From positions 1 through 64,000 of the forward strand of contig NZ_JAXBME010000014.1 of assembly GCF_033963835.1 (NCBI RefSeq): 64,000 nt of DNA, written 5' to 3'. Shown piece after piece: positions 45,714 through 53,527 of the stretch. The DNA is from Cytobacillus sp. IB215665 (GTDB lineage Bacteria; Bacillota; Bacilli; Bacillales; SM2101). Numbering within the stretch: the first letter of the stretch is position 1; every line of letters starts with the position of its first letter. A model generated the notes under the pieces. It saw nothing but the letters and a program-made list of their open reading frames with translations. It was not told the DNA's origin and did not search any database. Both the position numbers and the translations under genes were made by a program.

Positions 45714-45786
45714 GATTCCGTAGCTCAGCTGGGAGAGCGCTACCTTGACAGGGTAGAGGTCGCTGGTTCGAGACCAGTCGGAATCA
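45714..45786 (+). tRNA. tRNA-Val (anticodon GAC)
   Basis: Complete cloverleaf of 73 bases: acceptor GATTCCG/CGGAATC with discriminator A, D arm GCTC-AGCTGGGA-GAGC, anticodon stem CTACC/GGTAG enclosing TTGACAG (anticodon GAC) and T arm CTGG-TTCGAGA-CCAG. CCA is not encoded directly at the 3' end. It reads Val GUC/GUU codons. A terminator follows at 45796, and a tyrosine integrase gene lies 97 bases downstream on the other strand, so the tRNA 3' end is the integration site of the island. Confidence 0.95.
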
Positions 45787-45795
45787 TCCAGGAGT

Positions 45796-45826
45796 CCCTA
45801 GAGCCGCAATGGTTCTAGGGGTTTTT
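45796..45826 (+). terminator. Terminator of tRNA-Val
   Basis: CCCTAGAGCC, GCAAT loop, GGTTCTAGGG, then GTTTTTGATTTTT. Confidence 0.9.
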
Positions 45827-45882
45827 GATTTTTGGGGATTTCTCTAAAATGATGAATTGTTGACGAATTGTTGACGAAATCA

Positions 45883-47079
45883 TCAAATGCTACTTTTTTG
45901 TTGTGAAAAAAGACCATCTAATTTTTGTGCAGCCTCTTTATCAGCAGTTTGTAGTACGTGACCATAAGTATCCATTGTGACTCGAATATCTGCATGGCCT
46001 AATCTTTCTGAAATGACTTTTGCATGTATCCCCTGGTTGATTAATAGTGTAGCTGATGTATGTCTTAAATCATGTAAACGGATGTAACTGACCTCTACCC
46101 TGTTGGTGAATCTACGCCACCATGTTGATGGGGTAGTTGGGTAAAAGTGTTTGCCATTTTCGTTACAGAAGAGCCATTCATGATTATTTTCAATCCAACG
46201 ATCTCTCATTTTCATTTTTTCTTTCTTCCATTTAAGGTTATAGATTTTTAATTCTTCCATTATTGATGGGGGAAGGGAGATTATTCGTCTTGATTTCCTT
46301 GATTTTGTTCCCTTTATTGTAGATGTTCCATTTTTCCCTCTAACAATTGTTTGTTCAATTGAAAGTGTTCCTTTCTCAAAATCTACATGTGACCATTCTA
46401 ATCCGAGAAGCTCACCTCTTCTTAAGCCTGCTGCTAGGGCAAGTGAAGTGAATACACGCCAATGACTTGGTTCATTTTGAACTAATGAAAACAGGATTTC
46501 TACTTCTTTTTCATTATAGACATTTATGTCATTTTCTCTGGTATCTCTGGGTCTTTTAACATCTGCGACAGGATTTTGTTGGATAATTTTCCATTCTACT
46601 GCTCTTTGAAATACATTTCTTAACACACGATATATGTAAATCTTTGTTCCTGAAGAAAGCTGTTTTTCTTTTCCATCTTTACGCACTAAAGCATGTAAAA
46701 AAGTTGTTACTTGAATTGGTTTCACTTGGTCTAATCTCATGTGCCCAAAGTATGGCAATATATGATTTCGTAAGTGTCTTAGATATGTGTCCAGAGTTAA
46801 TTCACCAAGTTCACTCACTGCATATTTGTTTTCCCATTCTGAAACAAACCTTTCTAATGTCATCTTTTCTGGAGCTATATATTCTCCAGCTTCTATTTCC
46901 ATACGGAATTTTGCTAGTTCTAATTCAAGGTGATTATTTAGTTTCTTTGTTGTCTTCAGTAGCTTATCATCATCTATACGAATTGTTTTTGTTCGTCTTA
47001 TTCTCTTACCTTTGGCATCATAACCTGCTTCCACAACCAGCAGAAATGAGTTTGTGCCACGTTTTTGAATACTAGCCAT
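45883..47079 (-). CDS. Phage-type tyrosine integrase
   Basis: 398 residues. An N-terminal arm-binding domain (SIQKRGTNSFLLVVEAGYDA) is followed by a SAM-like core-binding domain and the catalytic domain: Arg in LAAGLRRGELLGLEW, HxxR in IRLHDLRHTSATLL, His and nucleophile Tyr in LGHADIRVTMDTYGHVL. Met at 47079 is used because AAAGGAG lies seven bases upstream. It integrates the element into the tRNA-Val 3' end. All catalytic residues are intact, so it could still act. Confidence 0.92.
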   Translation of the reverse strand: MASIQKRGTNSFLLVVEAGYDAKGKRIRRTKTIRIDDDKLLKTTKKLNNHLELELAKFRMEIEAGEYIAPEKMTLERFVSEWENKYAVSELGELTLDTYLRHLRNHILPYFGHMRLDQVKPIQVTTFLHALVRKDGKEKQLSSGTKIYIYRVLRNVFQRAVEWKIIQQNPVADVKRPRDTRENDINVYNEKEVEILFSLVQNEPSHWRVFTSLALAAGLRRGELLGLEWSHVDFEKGTLSIEQTIVRGKNGTSTIKGTKSRKSRRIISLPPSIMEELKIYNLKWKKEKMKMRDRWIENNHEWLFCNENGKHFYPTTPSTWWRRFTNRVEVSYIRLHDLRHTSATLLINQGIHAKVISERLGHADIRVTMDTYGHVLQTADKEAAQKLDGLFSQQKSSI

Positions 47080-47212
47080 AAACGCCACTCCTTTCTTTAA
47101 TTCAGAGTTAATCAAAACCTTGTATGTGTAAAGGTACGAAATTATACAAAATCAAGTAACAGGTAATTGTACTTATCAAAGAATGTATGTTCTGTTTTAA
47201 TTTAAAAAAATA

Positions 47213-47587
47213 TTAGGATAACAAAAGGGACATTTTTCTTTGGTTCGGAAACAAGGCTAATACCTCATTTACGTCTATTACTTGTAGAATGAATTGATTA
47301 ATAATTGCTTGATCAACCCCATATGTACCAATTCGTTTTTTTACATTTTTCAAGTTAATGCCTAGTTGTTCTGGTTGTGATTGATTTAAAATTAAATCTG
47401 ATAAGAAAATAGATACACTATTCTGTGAGTTATCAAAATCAAATATTTCATGTTCGAAAGGTTTAATTACATTGAAATAGTAAACATGCTTGTCCCATTT
47501 AATTTCGCAAGTATCCAATGTAAGTACGTACAAGTATGGCACTAGCTTTCCATTTACATAGTCAAAATAAAGTTGCTGCTGCGGCAT
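47213..47587 (-). CDS. Hypothetical protein of the integrase module
   Basis: 124 residues starting MPQQQLYFDYVNGKLVPYLY after AAGGAG. No membrane segment or known motif. The pattern suggests a small soluble alpha/beta protein. It is divergent from the HTH gene and just upstream of int, a place often taken by repressor- or immunity-region genes of phages. Function not recognised. Confidence 0.6.
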   Translation of the reverse strand: MPQQQLYFDYVNGKLVPYLYVLTLDTCEIKWDKHVYYFNVIKPFEHEIFDFDNSQNSVSIFLSDLILNQSQPEQLGINLKNVKKRIGTYGVDQAIINQFILQVIDVNEVLALFPNQRKMSLLLS

Positions 47588-47692
47588 TATTGTTTAACTC
47601 CTTTTTTCTCCAATTGTACATATAGTTTATTTAGAATTTTATTTGTTTCTGCTGAATATGGAGGAGCTTTTGGGTATAAGGACTCCATACAC

Positions 47693-47935
47693 ATGAAGTA
47701 CCATTTAAACTCAAGGGAAGAAGTGGAAAAGTTCATCATAGAGGAAGTATTAACAACGTCTGAAGCTACCAAGATTCTTGGAGTCACAAGGCAAAGAATG
47801 AGTCAGCTTATCAGTTCTGGTAAGCTGACTCCAGTAAAAAAATTACGTGGAGATAGCTTGTTTTTACGTGTTGATATCGGAGGAAAAAAAGAAGAGCTTG
47901 AAGAATTAAGAAAGAAGTACAGACCGTATGAATGA
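47693..47935 (+). CDS. HTH DNA-binding protein, excisionase-like
   Basis: 80 residues from ATG at 47693 (AAGGA nine bases upstream). The centre has a MerR/excisionase-type helix-turn-helix (LTTSEATKILGVTRQRMSQL, then ISSGKLTPVKKLRGDSLFLR) ending in a basic tail. It is probably the excisionase or a regulator of int. A terminator follows at once. Excisionase versus general regulator cannot be settled. Confidence 0.7.
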   Translation: MKYHLNSREEVEKFIIEEVLTTSEATKILGVTRQRMSQLISSGKLTPVKKLRGDSLFLRVDIGGKKEELEELRKKYRPYE

Positions 47936-47962
47936 GCTGGCTAATGGATGTCAGCTCTTTTA
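47934..47962 (+). terminator. Terminator after the excisionase-like gene
   Basis: GAGCTGGC and GTCAGCTC form a stem that starts in the stop codon, followed by TTTTAGG. Confidence 0.65.
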
Positions 47963-48035
47963 GGAAACAAAAGTGATAGTGAGTCGATTATAAATGCTGA
48001 TATATCAACATTCTTTTGAACTTAAAATTTCTCAC

Positions 48036-48182
48036 ATATGCATTGTTACATACATTTGTTTACTTAACGAGGTTTTTGGAAAGGTAAATAAATTATTTCG
48101 CGAAATTCTTGTATATTATTTTGTATAAAACTCTTTTAAAAATGTGGTCAAAAAAAGGACTGTATAATACAATCCTTTTTTT
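48036..48182 (+). repeat. Intergenic element A with terminator
   Basis: About 145 bases that align by eye to 50980-51122: a TACATT-GTT...ACG-GGTTTTT-GA-AAGG block, ATTATTTC, TTCTTGTATA, then a terminator AAGGACTGTA...TACAATCCTTTTTTTTT (48153-48182). It contains no open frame. Two copies in one island suggest a small RNA or a conserved leader or tail. Confidence 0.45.
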
Positions 48183-48272
48183 TTCTTAATCGACAATATG
48201 ATTTCCATTATTTCGAACTCTCCGCCACTTATCATAGTCTTAGATAAAAAAGGGGAGCTTCTGACAGGAAAA

Positions 48273-48401
48273 TTATAAACTTGAAACCCCTAGACAGTGG
48301 ACGCCGTTACATCCAGCTAATTCATTATCTGAAGGAGCGAAAGCAGCTAGTAAACCAAAAGAAATTACAGAAACTACAACAATATTTCTCATTTTTTTCA
48401 T
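48273..48401 (-). CDS. Short secreted Cys-pair peptide
   Basis: 42 residues from ATG at 48401, with GGAGG upstream. Signal-like N-terminus (MKKMRNIVVVSVISFGLLAA) followed by a short mature part DNELAGCNGVHCLGVSSL with two Cys four residues apart. It could be a signalling peptide or small bacteriocin precursor, similar in size to Phr-type or comX-like exported peptides, though without a recognised motif. It is divergent from the peptide gene at 48625 and shares its ATTTGGAGGT ribosome site context. Confidence 0.6.
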   Translation of the reverse strand: MKKMRNIVVVSVISFGLLAAFAPSDNELAGCNGVHCLGVSSL

Positions 48402-48559
48402 AATATTCAAATACCTCCAAATAATTATATTATTACATAAATATAATAAAGTTTATTTAATAAGTATTTGTAATATTTTGTTTTACTAAACATATTTAAT
48501 CAAATAATATAAATTTCGATAGAATATTACAAATTAAAACAAAATAAAGAAAATTTTTC

Positions 48560-48588
48560 TTGACATGGTAATTCTATCACTATATTAT
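48560..48588 (+). promoter_or_regulatory. SigmaA promoter of peptide gene 48625
   Basis: TTGACA at 48560-48565, 17 bases, TATTAT at 48583-48588. It is a near-consensus vegetative promoter about 37 bases before the start. Confidence 0.75.
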
Positions 48589-48624
48589 TTAAATATATTA
48601 AATATTTGGAGGTGCTATTATATT

Positions 48625-48810
48625 ATGAAAATTAAAAAGATAATTCTATCAGCAGTATTAGGTGTTGCATTAGTAGCAGCAGGAACAACTTCATCAGCTT
48701 ATGCTGGAGATCCAAATCATCACTTGGAAGATACTAATGGTGGTAGTGGTGCAGGTATGTGTTTCGCTGGTTGCGATGGTCATATTTTAAACCCTAACCT
48801 AGGAAACTAG
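48625..48810 (+). CDS. Short secreted Cys-pair peptide
   Basis: 61 residues from ATG at 48625 after GGAGGTGC. Sec signal (MKIKKIILSAVLGVALVAAG, cleavage after SSAYA) then a Gly-rich mature peptide GDPNHHLEDTNGGSGAGMCF and AGCDGHILNPNLGN with two Cys four positions apart. It has its own strong promoter and a perfect terminator, so it is a real gene. Possible roles are a bacteriocin, toxin or pheromone. The membrane protein gene at 49278 could be its immunity or processing partner, by position only. Confidence 0.75.
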   Translation: MKIKKIILSAVLGVALVAAGTTSSAYAGDPNHHLEDTNGGSGAGMCFAGCDGHILNPNLGN

Positions 48811-48820
48811 AATGACACCA

Positions 48821-48856
48821 AAAGACTATAGCAATAATGCTATAGTCTTTTTTTAT
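48821..48856 (+). terminator. Terminator of peptide gene 48625
   Basis: AAAGACTATAGCA, ATAA loop, TGCTATAGTCTTT, then T residues. Perfect 13-bp stem. Confidence 0.95.
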
Positions 48857-49277
48857 ACTTTGGTAAGAAACGCTCTTTTAGATCCAATGACACGGTAGCT
48901 GCCATAAACCGCAAAATAGGTTACAATATATAAAATATTTACCGGTGTTTATACAATAAAAGTTCTTAAAAACCACTGTTTTGTAATGCATTTTGTAAAC
49001 TGTAAACCTGTACTCCACTCTTTAGGATTTGCGATATAACATTACCAAAAGTCTTACTAAATACTATTAAATACTAAATACTATTAAAATAATGCAGTGT
49101 GTATTTATCAACTGCTTACTTTGTAGTCTAGAACAGGAATAATGCTACTAAGCCATCAAGCTATGATGATACGTCTGACTGCGAGTGAGATGATGGGATA
49201 GTTATTAATTAAACTAATTAGAAATTAAGGTGATTTGAGGAGGGGTAAGGTCTTTTATGCTAATGTTGACCTGAACA
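48857..49277. other. Intergenic region
   Basis: No supported gene. An AGGAGGGG at 49238 precedes a tiny frame (MLMLT, stop) that ends four bases before the start at 49278 and might couple its translation. Confidence 0.35.
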
Positions 49278-49796
49278 ATGATGTCTAAGAGAAAAGTCTG
49301 GTTTTACGCGGCTATTGTATTTAGTTCAATAGAATTTGTAACATTATCTTACGTTAATGAGCATTTTTATAAAAATATTATTTATGCGCTAGTGTTTTAT
49401 ATGGTTATTTTTATACAACCCTACATAGTGAATAAATCCTTTGATAGAGAAAGTAAGATTCTACTATTTAGTTTATTAAATAAGAAGTATAAAAAGATTA
49501 TTCTTATATTATTATTGTTTTATATTGGGCCATTAATACTTTTTTATTCTATTCTTCCTAACCTAACCTATAAAGCTGCTTACTATAAGGTGGAAACTCT
49601 AATACAAACAGAATATGAAAACAGTGTAATTTATTATCCGGATGAAGATGATGTCAAGTATGCTATAGGGACTATACACGATTATTACTTTGTAGGAGGC
49701 TTTTACTACTTTGATGTAATAAATTTAAAAAATGGAGACCTATATGAGTTTATAGTTAATCCTGTTTCCGGGAAAGTAGTAAAACTGAAGAATTGA
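49278..49796 (+). CDS. Membrane protein with extracellular C-terminal domain
   Basis: 172 residues. Three or four membrane helices (about 8-28, 33-53, 72-95) are followed by a soluble domain (ENSVIYYPDEDDVKYAIGTI and on) whose ending NLKNGDLYEFIVNPVSGKVV looks PepSY-like. No family is certain. The ATG has no direct ribosome site; a strong AGGAGGGG lies 35 bases upstream. It follows the secreted peptide gene, so an immunity function is conceivable but unproven. Confidence 0.55.
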   Translation: MMSKRKVWFYAAIVFSSIEFVTLSYVNEHFYKNIIYALVFYMVIFIQPYIVNKSFDRESKILLFSLLNKKYKKIILILLLFYIGPLILFYSILPNLTYKAAYYKVETLIQTEYENSVIYYPDEDDVKYAIGTIHDYYFVGGFYYFDVINLKNGDLYEFIVNPVSGKVVKLKN

Positions 49797-49858
49797 TTGA
49801 TTTAAGCTTTTTAAAGAGTGAAAATATACTATTACACACAATGATTAGTGAGGTTACT

Positions 49859-49886
49859 AAGGCTGAAGAAATTCAGTCTTTTTTGT
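49859..49886 (+). terminator. Terminator after 49278 gene
   Basis: AAGGCTGAA, GAAA loop, TTCAGTCTT, then TTTTTG. Confidence 0.75.
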
Positions 49887-49960
49887 TTTGATTAAAGGAG
49901 AAAAGATGCCACGAATGGTAGATGTTACTGTCACAGCAAACTGCGTCAGTATGGGCAACT

Positions 49961-49970
49961 ATGGTATAAT
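49961..49970 (+). promoter_or_regulatory. Extended -10 promoter of the toxin gene
   Basis: ATGGTATAAT is a consensus TATAAT (49965-49970) with the upstream TG of an extended -10. The transcript would start about 55 bases before the toxin ATG. Confidence 0.6.
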
Positions 49971-50032
49971 TGGAATACAATAGCGAATTTCTAAGGGTGG
50001 TCGGCTTCATTCCCTGAAAGGGGGTGAGGCGT

Positions 50033-50122
50033 ATGACGGTATTTGAAGCGTTGATGTTGGCAATTGCATTTTGCGGGCTGATCATTTCAGTACTGTCTTT
50101 CAATAAAAACGGCAAAAAATAG
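50033..50122 (+). CDS. Putative holin-like toxin (type I toxin)
   Basis: A 29-residue peptide, MTVFEALMLAIAFCGLIISV followed by LSFNKNGKK. One membrane helix and a basic tail are exactly the layout of the putative holin-like toxin family (short T-F-ALMLM-A-F-LI-SIL-F--KK peptides) that belongs with Fst/TxpA-like type I toxins. GGGGGTGAGG is the ribosome site. The 5' AAGGGTGGTC (49993-50002) can pair with GACCACCCTT (50122-50131), a long-range 5'-3' clamp typical of such toxin mRNAs. An antisense RNA would be the antitoxin; it is not proven here. Confidence 0.8.
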   Translation: MTVFEALMLAIAFCGLIISVLSFNKNGKK

Positions 50123-50166
50123 ACCACCCTTAACTCTTTAGCCGGAGCGATTGGTGGTCTATTTTG
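50122..50166. terminator. Stem-loop at the toxin mRNA 3' end
   Basis: AGACCACC directly after the toxin stop pairs with GGTGGTCT at 50154-50161, followed by ATTTT. It competes with the long-range 5'-3' pairing, so the mRNA could switch between forms. Confidence 0.6.
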
Positions 50167-50204
50167 ACTATTCAAGCCGACTCCTGAAGGAATCGTCTAT
50201 TGTT

Positions 50205-50238
50205 AGACCGTTGGTGTTACAGCACCTTCGGTCTTTCT
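50205..50238. terminator. Second hairpin past the toxin gene
   Basis: AGACCG...TTGGTGTTACAGCACCTT...CGGTCT followed by TTCTT. It could end the toxin mRNA or lie within an antisense antitoxin RNA. Confidence 0.55.
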
Positions 50239-50309
50239 TATTGTATGCAGTTAATGCTTGTCTATGATTAGAATATCATAATTGTTGGAAAATGTACAAT
50301 TAAGGAAAA

Positions 50310-50756
50310 TTATTTCTTTGCTACTTGCAAATTATAAGAGCCTTCCATACTTAAAGATGATTTAATTTCGACAGTATAAGTACCGGGTTGTGCATTTTTC
50401 CATGTGTAAAGAACTCCTCTGTTACCAGATGACGGGCTTACAGTATAACTACCACTGCTATTCGATATCTTCATTTTATAATCTAATGAAGTATCTCTAT
50501 TTAGATAAAAGTTTACATCGGCGGCTTCACCAAGTGTGAATGTATGTTTATTTGTACTATTTGATGTTGTATCAAAGTCATAATTTCCGTTGAATTTTTG
50601 TGCATCTAAATCCCAGTTTGATACCCCCAGTAACGAAATAGAAGCAAACTCTTGGATAGATACTTTATGTACTTCTGGTTGAACTGTATCAACTACTCCT
50701 CCCCCTACTAAGCTTGATAATCCGATAGATCCTGCAAGTAATAAACTATTAAACAT
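50310..50756 (-). CDS. Small secreted beta-sandwich protein
   Basis: 148 residues. The N-terminus is a Sec signal (MFNSLLLAGSIGLSSLVGGG), then a roughly 110-residue domain resembling the pre-peptidase C-terminal (PPC)-type beta-sandwich: KHTFTLGEAADVNFYLNRD, then GTYTVEIKSSLSMEGSYNLQ at the end. Such domains usually sit at the end of secreted proteases; here it stands alone. AGGAGGAG precedes the start. Function unknown; it may be secreted or surface-bound. Confidence 0.65.
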   Translation of the reverse strand: MFNSLLLAGSIGLSSLVGGGVVDTVQPEVHKVSIQEFASISLLGVSNWDLDAQKFNGNYDFDTTSNSTNKHTFTLGEAADVNFYLNRDTSLDYKMKISNSSGSYTVSPSSGNRGVLYTWKNAQPGTYTVEIKSSLSMEGSYNLQVAKK

Positions 50757-50979
50757 TTAAAATCTCCTCCTTAAATTAATTACATATGTAAGACGAATGA
50801 AGTTGAAATTTATCACACTTTTTTTGTGAAATTTTTATAATAATATATAATATTTTCATTGATTAGTATTTTTTCTGTATATTAATGAATACCATATTCA
50901 ATTCTAGTTTACATAATAGCAACTATAGGAACCAACACTTTTTCACAAACGTTGATATAACAATGTTCCATTAAAATGG

Positions 50980-51122
50980 AAATTTATTAAATATGCACGG
51001 TTTTATACATTGTTGATTTGACGGGTTTTTTGAGAAGGGGAATTTCATTATTTCCAGGATTTCTTGTATAAATTAGGTATAAAAAAGAAAAGGACTGTAA
51101 GAAGATACAGCCCTTTTTAATG
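50980..51122 (+). repeat. Intergenic element B with terminator
   Basis: Second copy of the element at 48036: TACATTGTTGATTTGACGGG, TTTTTTGAGAAGGGGAATTT, CTTGTATA, ending in terminator AAAGGACTGTA-AGAAGA-TACAGCCCTTTT (51092-51119). It lies about 280 bases upstream of the reverse transcriptase gene. It is a candidate for the missing retron RNA or for another small RNA. Confidence 0.4.
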
Positions 51123-51138
51123 ATTGGAAATTATTATG

Positions 51139-51357
51139 TTAAGACAATTTCATACTCATGACGGCAATTGCTGCATTTAATTTTCGATTGGGATCATCAC
51201 TGTTTAACTCATCTTTTATAATTTTTAAGGCTGTTCGAGATAATGAAGTGAAGTCATCTTCAATAGGAAATTGTTTTACTGCTACTCCACCTGAAAGTTC
51301 ATTTTTCTTATGAGCTAAGTAATCTTTAAAATCTTGTTCATGTTGAGATAGATCAGC
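51139..51357 (-). pseudogene. 3' remnant of an unidentified gene
   Basis: 73 codons in one frame with protein-like sequence (DLSQHEQDFKDYLAHKKNEL, then TSLSRTALKIIKDELNSDDP and NRKLNAAIAVMSMKLS, stop). A stop lies directly upstream at 51358 and there is no start codon. It fills the space between element B and the reverse transcriptase gene. Confidence 0.4.
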
Positions 51358-51397
51358 TTATACCTGCTCTTTCTATGATTATAATTGAAGTAAATGG

Positions 51398-53131
51398 ATG
51401 GTATTAAAATATATGAATATCGAATTAGCTTGTTCAGATACTGTTTTAGTAAATAAATTTCGTTCATTGGAAAATTTTAATGATGTTGCAGGATTGTTAG
51501 AAATAAAAGGGAAAATTTTATATAAGATACTTTTATCTAGAAAAAAAAAGAACTATGTTGAATTTACTATCAAAAAAAGATCTGGAAAAGAAAGAATTAT
51601 ACATTCTCCAAAAAAAAACTTATCTATTATTCAAAAAAAATTTGCCTACGTATTGAGCATAATTTATAATAATCATTCTAATTCACACGGGTTTGTTAAG
51701 GGACGTAGCATTGTTTCAAATGCTGAAAAACACATACAGCAGCGGAATATACTGAATTTTGATCTTCTAGATTACTTTCACTCTTTTAATTTTGGACGTG
51801 TAAGAGCAATGTTTAAGACATATTTTAATTTTAATGATGATGTTGCCTCTATATTGGCAAATATTTGCTGTCATTATAAAGGTTTTCTTCCACAAGGTGC
51901 CGCTACTTCTCCGATTATTGCTAATATACTAACTAATAAATTAGATAAAAACCTTTCAGAATTAGCTCGTAAATATAAATGTGTATATACCAGATATGCC
52001 GATGATATTACTTTTTCAACATCTAATGTGAGATTCCCAACAGAAATTGCATATAGAAGAGATTATAACTCGCCAACTGTACTGTCCGATAAGGTAATGT
52101 CTATAGTTCAGAGAAATGGATTTAGAGTAAATAAAGACAAAACTAGGCTAAAAAATCATTATGCGAATTTATCTGTAACAGGAATAACAGTAAATGAAAA
52201 GTTAAATGTAAAAAGATCATATGTGCGGCACATACGTACAATTATTCATTGTATTGAAAAAAATAAAAGTGATGGTAACTTGAAAAGAGCTGAGGAAATA
52301 TTTAATGAGAAATATAACTTTAGGCAAAGGAAACATGGAAACCATCCTAAAATGTTTGACGTATTACGAGGAATGATATCTTATTTAGGGCAAGTTAAAA
52401 CTAAAGAAGATCCAGTTTACCTTAAATTAGCAAGAAGGTACAATGAGATTGTTAAGGATTTAGATGAACCCTCTATTTACATCTCGTTAGATATGAGTAA
52501 AATACAGGAAAAGAATACATTTGTAATTGAATCATTGTCTTATGATATTGTAGAAGATGATGAAAAACATTCAATACAAACTGGGCAGGGTACTGCATTT
52601 TTGTTAAAGGGAATTGGTTTAATAACAAATGCACATGTAATTTCTAAGTTTATAGAACTTATCGACTTAGAAATGGAAGCTCCAAAAATTAAACTACATC
52701 GATCAAAATACTCTTTGGGTCAACCGAGTAAATATGTTGAGGTCAAATATTATAATAAGTATAAAGACATAGCGATACTAAGCACTGATGGTTTGGATAT
52801 AAAAAAATTAGGTTTTGAATCTAACGAGAAAATTGAGTCAGATATGCTGGTTCATATTATTGGTTATCCAGAATACGTTCACGAAATGGATATTAGTAGA
52901 AGAGATGCTAAAATTATTGGAGAGAGAAAAACGCTACCTCATAATGGAAAAAGTGAAGTCAGGTATGAAGTATCACAAACAATTTTTGGTGGAAATAGCG
53001 GGGGTCCAGTTGTAAATACTGAAAATGAGGTTGTTGCAGTTGCAGTTAAAGGTCAGGGAATACATCCGAATGAGGTGATACCTATAAGTGAAGTGAAGAG
53101 TGTCTTTGATAAAAAAGAGAAAATATGGTAA
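51398..53131 (+). CDS. Retron-type reverse transcriptase fused to a trypsin-like protease
   Basis: 577 residues, two domains. Residues 1-345 are a retron/group II-like reverse transcriptase: IPKK-like EFTIKKRSGKERIIHSP, the retron NAxxH motif as NAEKH (108-112), LPQGAATSPIIANIL, catalytic YADD (200-203), and the retron VTG motif (260-262, SVTGITVN). Residues 395-577 are a trypsin-like serine protease: GQGTAFLLKGIGLITNAHVI (His413), YKDIAILS (Asp457), FGGNSGGPVVN (Ser534). Retrons are anti-phage systems whose effector is often fused; protease fusions are among those described. No clear msr-msd is seen upstream; element B at 50980 is the best candidate. The start has a weak ribosome site (TTGAAGTAA). 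Confidence 0.85.
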   Translation: MVLKYMNIELACSDTVLVNKFRSLENFNDVAGLLEIKGKILYKILLSRKKKNYVEFTIKKRSGKERIIHSPKKNLSIIQKKFAYVLSIIYNNHSNSHGFVKGRSIVSNAEKHIQQRNILNFDLLDYFHSFNFGRVRAMFKTYFNFNDDVASILANICCHYKGFLPQGAATSPIIANILTNKLDKNLSELARKYKCVYTRYADDITFSTSNVRFPTEIAYRRDYNSPTVLSDKVMSIVQRNGFRVNKDKTRLKNHYANLSVTGITVNEKLNVKRSYVRHIRTIIHCIEKNKSDGNLKRAEEIFNEKYNFRQRKHGNHPKMFDVLRGMISYLGQVKTKEDPVYLKLARRYNEIVKDLDEPSIYISLDMSKIQEKNTFVIESLSYDIVEDDEKHSIQTGQGTAFLLKGIGLITNAHVISKFIELIDLEMEAPKIKLHRSKYSLGQPSKYVEVKYYNKYKDIAILSTDGLDIKKLGFESNEKIESDMLVHIIGYPEYVHEMDISRRDAKIIGERKTLPHNGKSEVRYEVSQTIFGGNSGGPVVNTENEVVAVAVKGQGIHPNEVIPISEVKSVFDKKEKIW

Positions 53132-53216
53132 TGATTGAGTTTTTACTTCATATACTACTTCTTTTATTGTTTATAATAATGCTAATAAAAATTAAAGTTC
53201 TATTAATCGTAATAGT

Positions 53217-53260
53217 AAAAGCTCTAGCTCGTGAAATATACGAGTTGGAGCTTTTTTTAA
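53217..53260 (+). terminator. Terminator after the reverse transcriptase
   Basis: AAAAGCTC-TAG-CTCGT pairs with ACGAG-TTG-GAGCTTTT over GAAATAT; T7 follows. Confidence 0.85.
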
Positions 53261-53466
53261 AAAAAAGAAAATGTTTTTAAATTAACGATAATTATATCGG
53301 TGTTAATATTGAAATCATAAATAAGGAGTAATTGTGGTTACAATCTATATATATGGTCTCTTCGATAATAATAAGATAGTTTTATGTATTTTCATCATCC
53401 TTTCATATAAACAGGACACCCGGTCGAAAGAGCGCTGTCAGGCGGAAAAACAATGCGGATTCAAAA

Positions 53467-53495
53467 AATCACTTTGACTTTAATTCGCATACACT
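53467..53495 (+). promoter_or_regulatory. SigmaE/K-like promoter of YVTN gene 1
   Basis: AATCAC (53467-53472), 15 bases, CATACACT (53488-53495). Within a roughly 90-base block (from about 53449) that is repeated before each of the four YVTN copies. The -10 fits both sigmaE (CATACAnT) and sigmaK (CATAnnnT). A TTGACT/TTATAA pair also fits sigmaA, but only loosely in copies 3 and 4. Confidence 0.5.
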
Positions 53496-53527
53496 GTTAT
53501 AAACGATTGTAAGGAGGTCGGTACGAT

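Noticed and set aside
49873-50175. 100-codon minus-strand frame across the toxin locus
   Set aside because: It is antisense to the toxin gene and its hairpins; no ribosome site.
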